Shown here piece by piece: positions 13,101-25,747 of a stretch of DNA of 64,000 nucleotides (positions are counted from its first letter, which is position 1; each line of letters opens with the position of its first letter). The stretch covers positions 27,808,881 to 27,872,880 of the forward strand of contig CM022670.1 in assembly GCA_012295275.1 (NCBI GenBank), given 5' to 3'. A program made the translations under genes and the position numbers. The stretch is from Chrysomallon squamiferum (Eukaryota > Mollusca > Gastropoda > Neomphalida > Peltospiridae). The notes beneath the pieces were generated by a model. That model ran no database searches, was not told the DNA's origin, and worked only from the letters and a program-made list of their open reading frames with translations.

Positions 13101-14632
13101 ACAAGCAGACTGATTCTTTTTGAATCAGATAATAACAGAGCATGGGAAAATTTTTAAGTGTCATTTTAGTTTTCTTTGTTGTAATGACATTTGGTCAAAT
13201 ATTGACAGGTTTAGTTAATGATACAAAATACCTAATGGATTGGTTAAAAAATATTTGTGTGGGAAATGCTTTGTGGCATTGATGGGTTTTTTTGTAATGG
13301 TAATTCTGAACAGAGCCCTGGTTTTTAGTTTGTTAAGAGTATCATTTCAGGTACCAGCATTGTCAATTTAACTGACCCTTGCCAGGCATTGTGCCTTGCT
13401 AATTGGATCATTAGCTTTTTTGTTGTTGGCTTTTGATCAAAATGTTACAGGTTTTGGAATAAATTAAAAGATGGCAGTTACAAGAAACATGTTAAAAATA
13501 AATTTTGCAGCTAGATAAAGGCAAAAAAATGAGACTAGAACTGCAGTTGATTTTGTTGGTATTAGAATATTATTCTTCAATTTATACGGCTATGTCAACA
13601 CCATAATTAGATTAGATTATAAACTTAGAAAAAAAGTTAAAAAAAAGAAAAAGAAGAAATGAACAAAATCTCATATATACAGCAAAACATTAACAATAAA
13701 ATAATTTTAACACCTATTAATTACCAGTCATACATTTTATATGAAATAATGATATGAGAAAAGAATTAATCAACTATTTTATTGATTGGTAGAAAGGGAT
13801 CTTTAAGATGAATTTTCATACAGACAGGAAAACACATAGCACAGTCTTTGGAAAAACAAAGCTGGATGTCAGGGAAATTTTTAAAAAGAAAATAGTTAGC
13901 AGTAATTTATATCTACAACAATTTTAGACTCAACTTGAGAGTAATTTTAATCATTTTTATTTATTTAAAATATCAGCTTCAGAACATAAACACATCTTCG
14001 AGGAAACTTCTTTCATACTTCCAGATAAGTTGGCCTTTTCTGCTTTTTAGAATCAAACAAAAGATGACATTTTTTGGTTGTTCTGTCTGTTCAATGACAA
14101 GTTTTGCCCTGACACAGATGGGGACAGAAGAATGGAAAAGATGATTCACCTTGTTTAAGATTGGCAGACTTGATTTGGTAGATCAATGTCTGGCTGCAAA
14201 ACCACTTTCTCCTCAGAGCTAGCACAGTGGATTACAAATCTGTTACCATAGAGATCCAAGGAATATAGTTCTTTTGAGAGCCATCTTAATCACTCCCGTT
14301 ATGGCTGTCATTTAATTTTCTGCTTTAATATTAAAGAAAAAAATCTAAAAATTTTTTTAAAAAGTTATCAAAAAAATATTAAAGAAAAGAAAAAAAAAAA
14401 CAATCTTTTTTCTACATTTATAAAATTTTTAAATTTTATTATTATTTTTAAAACTCATAAAATTACTATGGTTTGAAAAACATTACCTGTTCTCTGTTTT
14501 ACATTTGGTTTAACTCAGTTGTTAGAGCATTTGTCTGAGGTATGTTGTCAATCTTCATCTCTGAGGCATATCCCATTCCACCTAGTATGTCAAAAGTTTT
14601 ATTTCATTCTTTCCTGTTCATTTGAAATTACA

Positions 14633-14705
14633 TTTTTTTTTTTTTTTATACATTACTGCTCTTCAGTGTATATTATAATTAATAAAAAAAAAAAAAAAAA
14701 AAAAA
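14633..14705 (+). repeat. Poly(T) and poly(A) runs facing each other
   Basis: A T run (about 14633-14648) and an A run (about 14683-14705) about 35 bases apart could form a hairpin. Both are simple homopolymers. Confidence 0.8.
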
Positions 14706-15872
14706 TTAAAATCAAAAACTTTCTCTCAAATTTGAAAAAGTCTTATTTACTATAGATTCTGTCTTAATAAACCCAGTTATGTTTTGTCTTTATAATTAAA
14801 GAATGGAGGGCTCAGTCATAAAATATATACTTAGAAATTTGTTAGTTAATTAATTATATTTTATAAAAGGAAATTTATGAAGCTGGACTTGTTTCTGTGA
14901 CAGTTCTATAAAGACAACAAAGCATAAAAGGTATGGATGCTTATCATATGTAAAGATTTTCATAACAATGATATTTGAATTTCACAAATATTTTAAAAAA
15001 ATGTATCCACACAATACACAGGCTCTCTCGCATGTACAAACACACACTTAATTTACTTATTCAGTCCTACATAGAAAATGATAGTTAAAAGAAATGGAAA
15101 TGTACAGCAAACATATCAAATTTCCATAAGACTTTCTTTAATTAAGAATACACCTAGCTTGCAAGAGATAAGGTTAACTTAAATTGGCTGAAAACATGCC
15201 ATCTTTAATGGATGTGTTCTATAATGAAGGGATGGGTCTCTACATCTGCTTTGGAAAAAGCCAGAAACAAGAAATGATGCATTTATTGATTATTTCTTAT
15301 GCAAGCCTGGCAGGAGGTTTTGATCTGCTCCTCAAAATGTAATATTTTCTTTATTCATGTGTAGAAAACTTTTTAACACAGAGAACTTGCTATCAGAATA
15401 TTTTGTAAACTATATTTCATTATGGCTTCACCAAATTATTATTATTAATTTTTATTATTAATTTCTTTTGTAAAGTGTCAGTTCTCTACTCTCTGTTTTT
15501 TTTCTTTCATTTCACTGCATGAATGACGTTGCTGTAGACGTATATTTCAGGTGTTTGTATGAATGATTTAGTAGGTAAGATGTTGAGATTTATAAAAAAA
15601 TATGTTTCCTTGTGATGTTGATTTAAGTTTATTGACCACATCATCCCTGTTCCTTTGAGAGCTGCAGGTTGTTGAGTGCTCCATGATGACATTTGTATGC
15701 AGGCTTGCAAGTTGATCAATACAACAACTCTTTGACTGCAACCTGTGCCCATGCTTTGCTAAAACATTTAGGGAGAATTCACTTTTGTGACAGTGGCAGA
15801 TATTGATCTACACCCACTCTTTAAACGACATCCCTCAATTCCCCCAATCCCCCACCCCCCAAAAATGTAAGT

Positions 15873-15901
15873 AAAATAAATAAATAAATAAATAAATAAA
15901 G
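15873..15901 (+). repeat. (AAAT)n microsatellite
   Basis: About seven AAAT units, just after a C-rich stretch (15841-15860). Confidence 0.9.
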
Positions 15902-16202
15902 GAAAAATAAAATTAAATAAAACTTAAGAAATAAACAAAATAAAAAGGACAATAATTTATGTACATTTTTAATATTACCAGATTTTCACATTAACTGAAA
16001 TTCAGATGATTGAATTATTTTATATTATTTGCTCTTGAAAGTATCAGCACCTTTAATCTTTTATCATTTTCAAAATAAACTACCTTTTTCCTTTTCTAAT
16101 ATAGACACAGAATAAAATATGAAATATTATTAAAATGGTTTTCTTTTAGTCAGTGGATTTGGCTGAACATACAGTTGGACACTGAGTTACTAAAGTTTTA
16201 CT

Positions 16203-16212
16203 TTATTATTAA

Positions 16213-16258
<46 letters not shown>

Positions 16259-16274
16259 TTTTTTTTTTTTTTTT
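16203..16274 (+). repeat. (ATT)n microsatellite followed by poly(T)
   Basis: About seventeen ATT units running into an 18-base T run. Confidence 0.93.
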
Positions 16275-17554
16275 GAAAAAGAAAAACAATATTTATTTAT
16301 TGTGTGAAAAGTGAATGATAAAAAAATAAATGAATATAAAATCTTATCTAGCTTGAAAAATATTTCATACTTATTAGGGGGATTGAAGAGAACATAAAAT
16401 AAGTATAGTTTGTTATGCTAGCATTATCAGAAGGAAAGGATGGATATATATGTATCAGCATTTTTCTGAAAATCATATGTCCAGCTGGAACTCCAAAACA
16501 TGCTTGTAGACTACGTAGATAATAAAGTCTCAGAAGCTATAGATAGATCCATTAATTAATCAGTTTTATAGCCACGTGTTTTACATAAAGATAAATCTTT
16601 ATATTTTTATTTTTTTATGAAATTTGTTTTGACAACATATAATGGAGCAAACTATATACTTTTCACTTAAGGGACTGTGAAATTATGAAAATTAATGCAC
16701 ATAACAACAAGCAAAGCCAGAGCAAATTGTGTAATCATGCATTAAAACAAATGGTGTGCATTAGAATATTTCTGAGTCACAGTTTATACACATGGTGTAT
16801 ATCTGTGTGTTCAATCAGTTATGTAACTGGTTTGCATTCGTTACTGGAGCCAGTAATAGCTTTCATTCATTTGTCTCTCTTCTCATTATGGAACTCTAAA
16901 TTACCCAGCATATCACATGACATGATGTTTTGTGTAAACAGTTAGTATTAGACATTATGTACAGAGTTCCTTTGGGATGAATTTAATCAGTGACTGTGGA
17001 ACTAGCACTGAGGCAAATGTCGGGAATTGTCGGCATGGAGTCTTCATAATGTCCTGATCAATACAGTGACGGAAGCAGATATTACTGCAGTCACAGATAC
17101 ACAGCTAAACACTGACATGTCATCATACATTACATAGAAATTGTAACAAGCTGTTTATATATACAATAAATACATCAGTATGAATGCAGCATAAATGCAT
17201 GTACATGATGTAGTGCATTTTTTTTTAATATAAACTGATACATACCATACACATGTGTACATATTAATCTCCATAAAATGAAATATGCAACTAAATATTT
17301 ACTGACATTATATGTGCCAAAATGTACCATTATATGTACCATTCTACAGAAAATAAAATATTTGGTTACTGTCCATATAAGTATTAAAGCAAGTAAATAA
17401 TATCTAGTGTGTATACTAAATGGACTCAGTCATTGCAGACTATTCTAATGCAATTTTTTTCTTATTTTTCTTTCTTTCGTGCTTTCTTTCTTTTTGTCAT
17501 TGATTTTAAAGGCTGAAGCTGAAATCAAAACCATTTATGGAATAACAAAAACTA

Positions 17555-17605
17555 AATGTCAAAAAAAAGAAAAAAAGAAAAAAAAAAGAAATAAAAAGAA
17601 GACAC
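17555..17605 (+). repeat. A-rich (AAAAG)n-like low-complexity tract
   Basis: Nearly pure A with scattered G. Confidence 0.8.
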
Positions 17606-17997
17606 TGTCATTTAATTTATATACAGTATATATATATATATTTTTGTTTTTAATTTATTTTACTTTATTTATTTAAATTTTTTGTCTAATTAATGTCAAG
17701 TTTTAGATAAAATTATGAAATTTATCTTTGTCCAGGTTGAAATTTTATTCTTTAAATAATTATTTAATTTCAGACATTAATTGATGGCAGTTAAAAAATT
17801 TTTTAGTTGCACAAGATTTCTTCAGATTTAATATTACATTGTTTTAGATTGACATTACTCACTATAATTAATGTTTTGATATCAATATTTTGAGACTGTA
17901 TTTCACAGGGTATTATTCCTGGCCAAAGAGGGATTTCTGAATTTTATTTTTTTAAATCATTAAACATTTGAACTAACAGAAACATTTTATTACACAG

Positions 17998-18045
17998 GTT
18001 CTGATAATGTCACGTACCAATTCCGGTACATCGAGTATTTATCCA
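17998..18045 (+). CDS. Candidate 48-nt cassette microexon between signal peptide and Ig1
   Basis: The stretch is preceded by TTATTACACAG and followed by GTAAGTAAC, a near-ideal donor. It is 48 nt with phase 1 at both ends, so it could be included or skipped without changing the frame. Inclusion inserts 16 residues beginning GSDNVTYQFRYIEYLS between the leader and Ig1 and contains no stop. It carries three CpGs in a CpG-poor intron, like the confirmed exons. The peptide has a potential N-glycosylation site (NVT) and several aromatics, and would lie just ahead of the ligand- and heparan-sulfate-binding Ig1. I do not recognise the peptide from other LAR proteins. A stop-free, symmetric, well-spliced 48-mer can arise by chance in 20 kb, so this is a candidate only. 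Confidence 0.4.
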
Positions 18046-20162
18046 GTAAGTAACTTTGACCAGGCAGAAAAAAAGAATATCCCTTCAAAAATAATTCGCA
18101 CAGACTAAAAGACATATAAAAATAATGCTTTTAGATTTCATAACACATCAGATTATAGCTATAGTGATAGTTAGTCTAAATGCCTTTGAAAAGATAATTT
18201 TGTTTATTTGTTGACAGCAAAAATATATAATAAAAGAACAATTGATGTGTTTGTGTGTGAAACATAGTTCACAGAAATTAAATAATAATAAAATAAATAA
18301 ATAAGTAAAACATTAAATTCACAGTGCATGAATTAAAAAAAAAGTAATAGTAATAATAATAATAAATAAATAAAAGATAATAAAGGAATAAATTAGATGC
18401 ATGCTTAATCTTTTATCTGCTAAAAAATATAAATTACTAAAACATAATGATACAACATTTAACAACAGAAAGAAATAATAAAAACATATATAAGAGGAAA
18501 ACAAATCTATCATATTATTTATTGTTATTTCACTGAAAATTTGTATCATTCTGTTAACATGTTCTAGATATACATCTAAAATACTGGTGTTTTTCATTTC
18601 CATTTTCTTTTGTTTTTTTTCTCCTCTAGACAATTTATTGATTAAAAACAAAAAAGTAAAAGAAAGAAAAAATTAAAAAGATAAAATCACTTCATATTTA
18701 AAGTCGATCTTAGTAATCAGATATCTTGGCACAAACAAAGCACATTTTTACCTTAGGGATATTTTTTTTCTCTGCTATTAACAATAGATATTTCTGCCTG
18801 GTCAAAGTCCTTGAAGGAAAGGAAAGAACAAAATATATATGATCTCATCTGTGTTGTTGGCTGCATGGAATCTGGCATGCTTAGTTAATTATGTGCTCTT
18901 GTTTTCTTGTTGCTTGTAATCACAATAATACCTACTTTTACAGACAAGAATATATTTTGAGAAAATAAAAATAAACTTTGATGTTCTTAAATCTGACATA
19001 TAATTGTCGATATGTTTTGTTTTGTAAGTGACAGTTTGAAAAGAGAATATTTAGGTAGTTAATTTATTGCTAAAGGATTAACAAAAGAACCCACAAAAAA
19101 CCAACAACATGAAATTATGAATATAATAATAAATAAATAAAATAGAAGTCATATATTGAAATGATTATTTAAAATATTGAACAAATTAGATGAAATTTAA
19201 TAAAAATTAGACTTGTTTATAAGTTTATTAAAGCAGTTCTGAAAAATAAATTTCCATTAATTTTTGAAGGATTGTGTTAAATTATATTTATTGTTATTAG
19301 AACTCAAATTTCTTGTCTGTAATCTTTGGTTTTGTAATTACAGTCAACAAAAAAACATTCTCACATAATTAATTTTACATGTAAGGTTCACTATGTAACA
19401 ACAAATACAAAAACAACATTATGTGTTTCCAGATGTATTTTTTTTTTCTTTTAAGTAATAATTCCTATATTTCAATTATACTGTTTTTATTTTTATTTGA
19501 TTTTTTTTTTTTTTAATGTGTTGTTTTCTTTTCTTTCCCTTTTAACCTGTGAAAATATCCCCAAAACATGAAATTCCCACTAGCTATTCCCAACAATTAA
19601 AGGGTGTGAAGTCTGTTTATTCTTTAAATGGAGTTTGTTTGCAGAATGTGTATTTCAATATATTTCATTTGACCTTTTTGTTGTTGTTGTTTTTTTATAT
19701 TCAGTTTAATTTTTCATAACTTCATATTTTGTTTCAGCATGGCACCTAACAGTTGGTGCTGAAGGAAATTTTTCTGATTCATTCCAGTATTCAAAATATG
19801 AAAATGATTGTGTATAAGTGAATTATTTTACATTGAATTATGATTGCCTTGTATCTGAATATAAACTGAAATGTATGTACAAGCCAAACTGTTTTTACTT
19901 CTACATATTTATACTTGTAATTTTTTGATATTTTATTCTTGAAATTTAAGAAATATAACTTGAATGGATTGGTCTTTTCTTCAGCAGTAACGTCTTTTAT
20001 TTTGTTTTCAGTAACCATCATGGAACCTTTTGCATACATCTTTATTTTATTTTATTTTTATCTTTATTTGTAGCATAGTTTATTATTGTTATTTATGCTT
20101 TCAGTGTTGTTTGACAGTTAATTTTCTACATTATACTGTATGTTTCCCTTTGTTTCTTTCAG

Positions 20163-20468
20163 GCCCTCCAAGAATTACTTTGGCACCAAAGAGCCAGAAA
20201 GTTGCAGAAGAGACAAAAGTTAGCTTTTTCTGCAAGGCATCAGGAAACCCAGCACCATTATTTCACTGGGAGAAAGGAACTAAACGTATAAATCCTCGTC
20301 GGAATAGATATTTGATAACTGAAGTACCCCACCTTTCTGTCCTTAGGATAGAACCTGTTAAAGCCAAAAGGGATGAAGCAGTTTACACTTGTGTTGCCAA
20401 CAATGGGCAAGGAGAAGCAAGAGCTAATGCAACGCTTCATGTATACAAGAAGGTTGAAGATGGAAGCA
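20163..20468 (+). CDS. LAR-type receptor tyrosine phosphatase: Ig-like domain 1 exon
   Basis: This 306-nt exon (phase 1 to 1) adds 102 residues, about 23-124 of the protein. It starts PPRITLAPKSQ and holds a complete I-set Ig domain: first Cys in VSFFCKAS, Trp in FHWEKG, and second Cys in the DEAVYTCVANN motif typical of LAR Ig1. A basic loop (KGTKRINPRRNR) follows the Trp. In known LAR receptors the equivalent lysine- and arginine-rich loop binds heparan and chondroitin sulfate of glypicans and syndecans, so that role is expected here. An N-glycosylation site (NAT) lies near the end. Acceptor CTTTGTTTCTTTCAG and donor GTAAGT are both strong. The exon boundaries match the single-exon Ig1 of other LAR genes. 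The domain call is secure; the sugar binding is family knowledge. Confidence 0.95.
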
Positions 20469-23400
20469 GTAAGTTTGTTCTAATATTTTCAACAGGTTTA
20501 TTCACCATTACCTGAAATATATTCCTTAATGTTATTTTTCCAGCAAAAGAATATGTTTCACTGTTTATAGATTGATTGTGTATTTCATTAAAATTTTCTT
20601 CAAAGGTCATGTATTCAAACATTTTAAATGAAATTACCATACTGTTGTATATTAAATTTGTTTTTCCTTATTTTTTATATTTTTTTATATACACTTGTAT
20701 TTAAACTACATTATTTTATGGAATATACATTTCCTTCAGTAATCCATGCTTCAGGATATATAACCATGCTGTTCCTACATCCTCAGCTGTTTGTTGAATA
20801 TCCTTGATTATTGCTTCTAGCCCTGGGCACAATCAAGATTGATATTACAGCACACACTGATTATTAGTCGGCAGTTTGCTAAGTGTTCTTTAGCAGAGAA
20901 GCTGATTACTAAATTGTATGTCATGATTACCATGGACATTAGACAAATGGAAATAAGCCTGTTTTATTTATTAAAATATTCTAATATTTGTTACTGGAAA
21001 TTTTACTAGATTGAAAACATCAGCAGAATCTTGGTTTCAAGCATAATATTTAATAGTATATAATTTAAAAAAATAAATTAAAAGATGATTTTCATAATTT
21101 TGGTTTTATACTTTTGATGAATATTTAACTTGCTAAATTTACAAACAAACTTAGAATTTCACAGTTTGATATATGTGTATCACTGACTGTCCATTCAGCA
21201 CACAGGCTTGAACCATCTGTTATGGCTTATCAGGCCTGATACTGCCATCATAGTGTTTGTTCATGTAATTGAGATTAATATTGATTCTGTCTAGTAGTGG
21301 GAAAATTTAATAACACATTCTCCATGTCTCAAAGATTTGTTGCCAACCAACATGACAGAGTCACAGAAAGGACAAACTATCTGAGATTTCATTTACATGC
21401 TCCACCAAAATGTGCTGTAAGCCATCTTCTTTGTTACAAACTTTTATTTTTTTATTATATATATATATATATATAAAAAAATACACATGTATATTATTTT
21501 TTTATTATTATTATTATATTTCTTGATTATAATAGTAATTTTGAAAAATGTTTTTTTGTTTGTTTTTTTACAATATTAATTAATTATCTAGTAAATCATT
21601 TTAATTAATTTAAAAAAAAAAGAAGAAAGAGATTTATTTTTTAAAGTATAAACCTTCTAGGGAGAGTCAGTTACAAAAATGATAATTAATTTAAATATAA
21701 AATAAAATTTAAATAAAAAAGATTGTTTATAAACTAACTCTCCAGTGCTGTATTACCACTTTGGCACTGATAATTCATGAGATAATTAATTATCTAACAT
21801 ACATGTTATTTTAGTTTTCACTTACTTAATTTCCATGAGTAAACTAGGCTGCTTTTTGTTCTAAACAAAAAACACAGTTGACAAGACCCGCTAAAAAATA
21901 GTTATCAGGAATGGTTGTCAGTGTGAGGAATTGATACAGTAATCACTAGTGACAGTCATGTCATGACTAGTTGTACTTCTAACAGATATGTTTACAAAGA
22001 CATGTCATCACTAAGGTATCTTCTTACCACTAACTAATCACTAATACACAAACAAACTACAGGATACTGTTGCTGTCAAAACAAGCATAAGACATGCTGG
22101 ATTTACTCTCTCAAAACTGCAGTACAGAAATTTTTGAGTTTTTTCTCTTTCTCATCCCATCTGAAATTAGATATAATAGAGTGTCATTTAGATTTACATA
22201 ACATAATTTGTAAATCCAGAGGGGGTGGGTGTGGTGTTTATAACTGTGTCAAACAACACCAACATAGAGTGTAATTTTTCTATTCATCTGGTATTTAGTG
22301 CTTGTGTGTTATCAACAAAATATAAATCCCCAGTTTTAGAGAGATTAACATTCTTTTCAGAATTATTTATACATATCAGATATCAGAGAAAAAGATAAAA
22401 TAACAAAATATTTTTTCTATGAATGGTCAATCTAGTAGTAGCATGAAATCTTTTATATTCACCTTCCCATAAACAGGGAAACATATATCATCACAGCATT
22501 TGAAAAACAAGTTATGGGACATTTACTAGAATGTGAAATAATCCAGTGGATGCAAACAGGTTGCCCCACTGACATGTCATGCATCAGATCAGTGCTGTGA
22601 TAATTGCTCTAAATGTGCCTTTGAGGAAAAAATACTTCTGCTCATAAATTAATTGTAAAAAAGGATTGTTCGCTCTTTTATTACCCATCACACCTATCAT
22701 CTGTTATTACATTACAGTCTTAAAGATACACTTGATACCATTTTCCTATTTAGGTTGAATACTGAACTCTGTTAAAACTTGTATGACCTCCCAGTTTTAG
22801 ATTAAATGTACTAAATCTGTAAACTAAAAAAAGATTTTAACAAACATGTAGAAAGAAAACTTAACCTTTTAGGAAAGGATTGTAGTTTTTGTTACTAGAT
22901 ACATTCAGACTGAGTACTGAATGAAGAAAAACTGATGGGTGTATTTGATGAATAAGTGAGAGAATAGTTTCCATGGTAACATTTAACTGATGCTATTGAT
23001 CAATATTTCTGCCATCTAGCTGATGTGACCCATGATAGCATTTTACAGACATACAAGTTGGTGAAATTCCAGTGTTTCCAAGAATCTTGTCTTGTTCCTG
23101 GGTTTAGAATCCCAGCAACCAATATTAACAGAATTATTTCTTTGTTCTAGTGCTTGAAAATAAAACTTTAAATTGGTTTATAAAGTATTTGGCATTATTA
23201 AAGATTTAAAGCATAGATAATTTTTTTGATAAGCACTAAATCTATTTGAAATGAGTCATACATAAACCTGTGATAGTTTTTCTAATTAAGTAATTATTAT
23301 TGTTATTATTATTTGTTATTGTTGTTGTTATTATTATCTGTAAAGAAATCAGTGAAATTATATAATTTTTTAACACATGTCAATAGAAAAAGAAAGAATG

Positions 23401-24640
23401 AAAAAAATATATACACATACACAAAACCCCCAAAGCCCGAAATGAAAAAAAATCCCCAGAAATATTACAAATAATAATCACAGCCCAAAATTAGAAGTAT
23501 GAAAATGAATATTTAATAAAATATTTTATTTTTAATAATTATTTCAAATTAATTTCAAATAATCATATATGTAATAGTCAGTTATATACATGAACTGTTA
23601 AAAGTGAGATTCTGCTGATGTTTTATAGTGTCTATTAAACAGTGCATCTGTACTTGTTACCAAACAAACTGAAAAAATAAAAATAAAAAATAACCCACAA
23701 TTTTTTGTACCACTGCTGTTGAAATTGTTTTTATTTCACATTATTTAATTGTCATCATATTTTCATATTGACATGTCTTTCGTTTTGTTATTCTTTAACC
23801 AAACAACTTTTTCCTTAATATTTTATTTTATTTTTTTATTCTTTATAATTTTTTAATTATTTTTTTATACTGCATTATTACTCTTAATCAAAAGCTCATT
23901 TTTTTTAAAATTTTGTTATTTACAAGTATGTTCATATTTTGAAATCTTTATATAATGGTATTGTTATTATTAAACCAAAACCTTTTTTTTTTCATTATTA
24001 TTTTTTCAAATATGATTCATAATTATTGTATTATTTTTTTCTAAATGTTTGTAATGTTTGTCTTTGTGTGTTTGTGTTCACAGATAACAAAATGTTTCAC
24101 GTGTCTTTGTTCAAACAAATCAATAATTTTATATTTTAATTGTCAATGTTTTGTCTTAATGTTAGTCTGGTATAATATTTGAATACAATGATCTTTTTTA
24201 TATTTATTTATTTTTAATATTAGAAATATATATATATTTTAATTAGTTATTTTAATAGTAAAATAATATTTGTAAAGATTATTAAATATTTTACTATTAT
24301 TATTATTTTTGTTGTTTTTTTACGGTTTCTTCATTTCTACCAAATATTTTTTTTTAAAATTTTATCATTTTTTTAATCTTTAAAATATTTAAAAACTCAT
24401 TCAAAGCAATAAAATATTTTTGCATTATTGATTTAACATTGCTAACTGTATAAAATATTTAAAGACACTAAAAAAATTCTTTTTTTTTCTTTCTTTTTTT
24501 AAATTGTTTATATGTTTGTATTAAATGTACCAAAAACCTAATGTGCTTTATGTATTCAAGCAGAAATAACTGTTGAGATAGCTTTTAATGTTCTGTAACC
24601 ACATTTTACACTAACATGTGATTTTTCCTTAACTTAACAG

Positions 24641-24670
24641 GTGGTAATCCCTGGGTAGTTAAGTATGAAG
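24641..24670 (+). CDS. Candidate 30-nt cassette microexon in the Ig1-Ig2 linker
   Basis: The 30-nt stretch is bounded by a good acceptor (TTTTTCCTTAACTTAACAG) and a good donor (GAAG/GTAATA). It is phase 1 at both ends and free of stops. Inclusion would change the linker from EDGS-N-FPSGYP to EDGS-SGNPWVVKYE-D-FPSGYP, adding ten residues between Ig1 and Ig2. In vertebrate type IIa receptors, microexon MeB lies between Ig2 and Ig3 and MeA lies inside Ig2; both tune binding to synaptic partners by changing linker flexibility or contacts. An Ig1-Ig2 linker insert would be a different position. The sequence is less AT-rich than its surroundings. Support is from splice signals and phase only; I do not recognise the peptide. 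Confidence 0.45.
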
Positions 24671-25726
24671 GTAATATTTCAACGTAGCCAGTTACCAGTG
24701 ATTTTGTTTGTCCTTGCCACTTCAATGTTGTAAGAGTAATCTCCCTTAATACACTTTCTTCTTCATTTGTCCTCCCGCAAGTGAGATTTCTGCTGCTTAT
24801 GCAGTTTTTAACAACTGATATTAACATTTTCTTCAGCTTTAGTGTAGAAATCTTTTTTGTATTCTTGTAGCTGTCCATCAAACTGTCTGTTTTTTTGTGC
24901 TTTTTTTATTTATTTCTTCTTTGTTACAATAACTAACACTAAAAGTATGAAAGTGGGTGGGAATCAAAACCAAATGCATAAGCATTAGCTTATTTCACAG
25001 ATTTTTAACATTTTAGAAATAATTTTTTGTTTATTTGTTTGGGTTTTGTGGGGGTTTTTGTTATTTTTTGTGTTTTTTTGATTTTTAAACTATTATAGAT
25101 TCTTACAAAAAAGAAAGAAATATATGTATATAAAAAAAAACATAAAAGTTAATAAATAAATAAGATAAAAAAAGAAACACAGAAAGAGAGAGATACATAC
25201 ACAAAAATATATAATGATAATAATAATAACAACAAAATACAATTTTCTAAATTCTGCTTTATTCTATTATTATTTAAAAAAAATCCAGACAACCCCCCCA
25301 AAAAAGGAACAACTAACTCTTACATTTTTCTGTTATTATTATTATTATTTTTTCTCTATATCAGATTTTGTTTTCTTTTCTATTATTTTAATTTTGTTAG
25401 ATTGTGTCATGTTGTCCGTGTGTCTTCCACATCTGTAGTGGAAAATGTGATAATCTGTGAACACTGTGTCTTTGTGTGTGCAGACAAACAGTCTGTTACT
25501 TTAGTTTATCACCAGTAGTGATACTTGATAACACTTGATAATGTCACTTGTATGTACGTTATATCCAGTTTAGTACATACATGTTAAACAATTCAGTTAA
25601 GTGATTTCTGAACTGAAGAAATATAGAACTTGTTTTAAGTGTGTTACTGAAATACATGGTTTTAATTTATTCATTGACATGATATTAGTTAAATGTTTTA
25701 TTTCTCACAGACTTAAAAAAATATCT

Positions 25727-25747
25727 AAAAAAAAAAAAAAAAAAAAA
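25727..25747 (+). repeat. Poly(A) run
   Basis: Homopolymer A run in the Ig1-Ig2 intron. Confidence 0.85.

Larger units (their letters stand above)
330..20162 (+). other. Intron 1 of the LAR-type gene (about 19.8 kb)
   Basis: This very AT-rich intron runs from GTAAGA at 330 to TTTCTTTCAG at 20162. It contains many simple repeats, a degenerate satellite-like stretch (about 7600-7900), a candidate 48-nt microexon at 17998-18045 and a possible retroposed 3' end near 4640-4832. Open reading frames up to about 110 codons occur on both strands, but they are low-complexity, match no family I recognise, and are expected by chance at this length. Somewhat GC-richer patches at about 12080-12370, 14100-14280 and 16980-17110 could be regulatory, but no recognisable element stands out. 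Confidence 0.8.

Noticed and set aside
17479-17560. Strong pyrimidine tract ending AAAG before GCTGAAGCTGAAATC
   Set aside because: No usable donor follows before the A-rich tract.
18319-18651. 110-codon minus-strand ORF, the longest non-exonic one
   Set aside because: Low-complexity Phe/Ile/Leu/Tyr-rich translation of A/T-rich repeats; not a membrane protein gene on this evidence.
19737-19765. Good acceptor (TTTTGTTTCAG) near the Ig1 exon suggesting another microexon
   Set aside because: No GT donor gives a short symmetric open exon.
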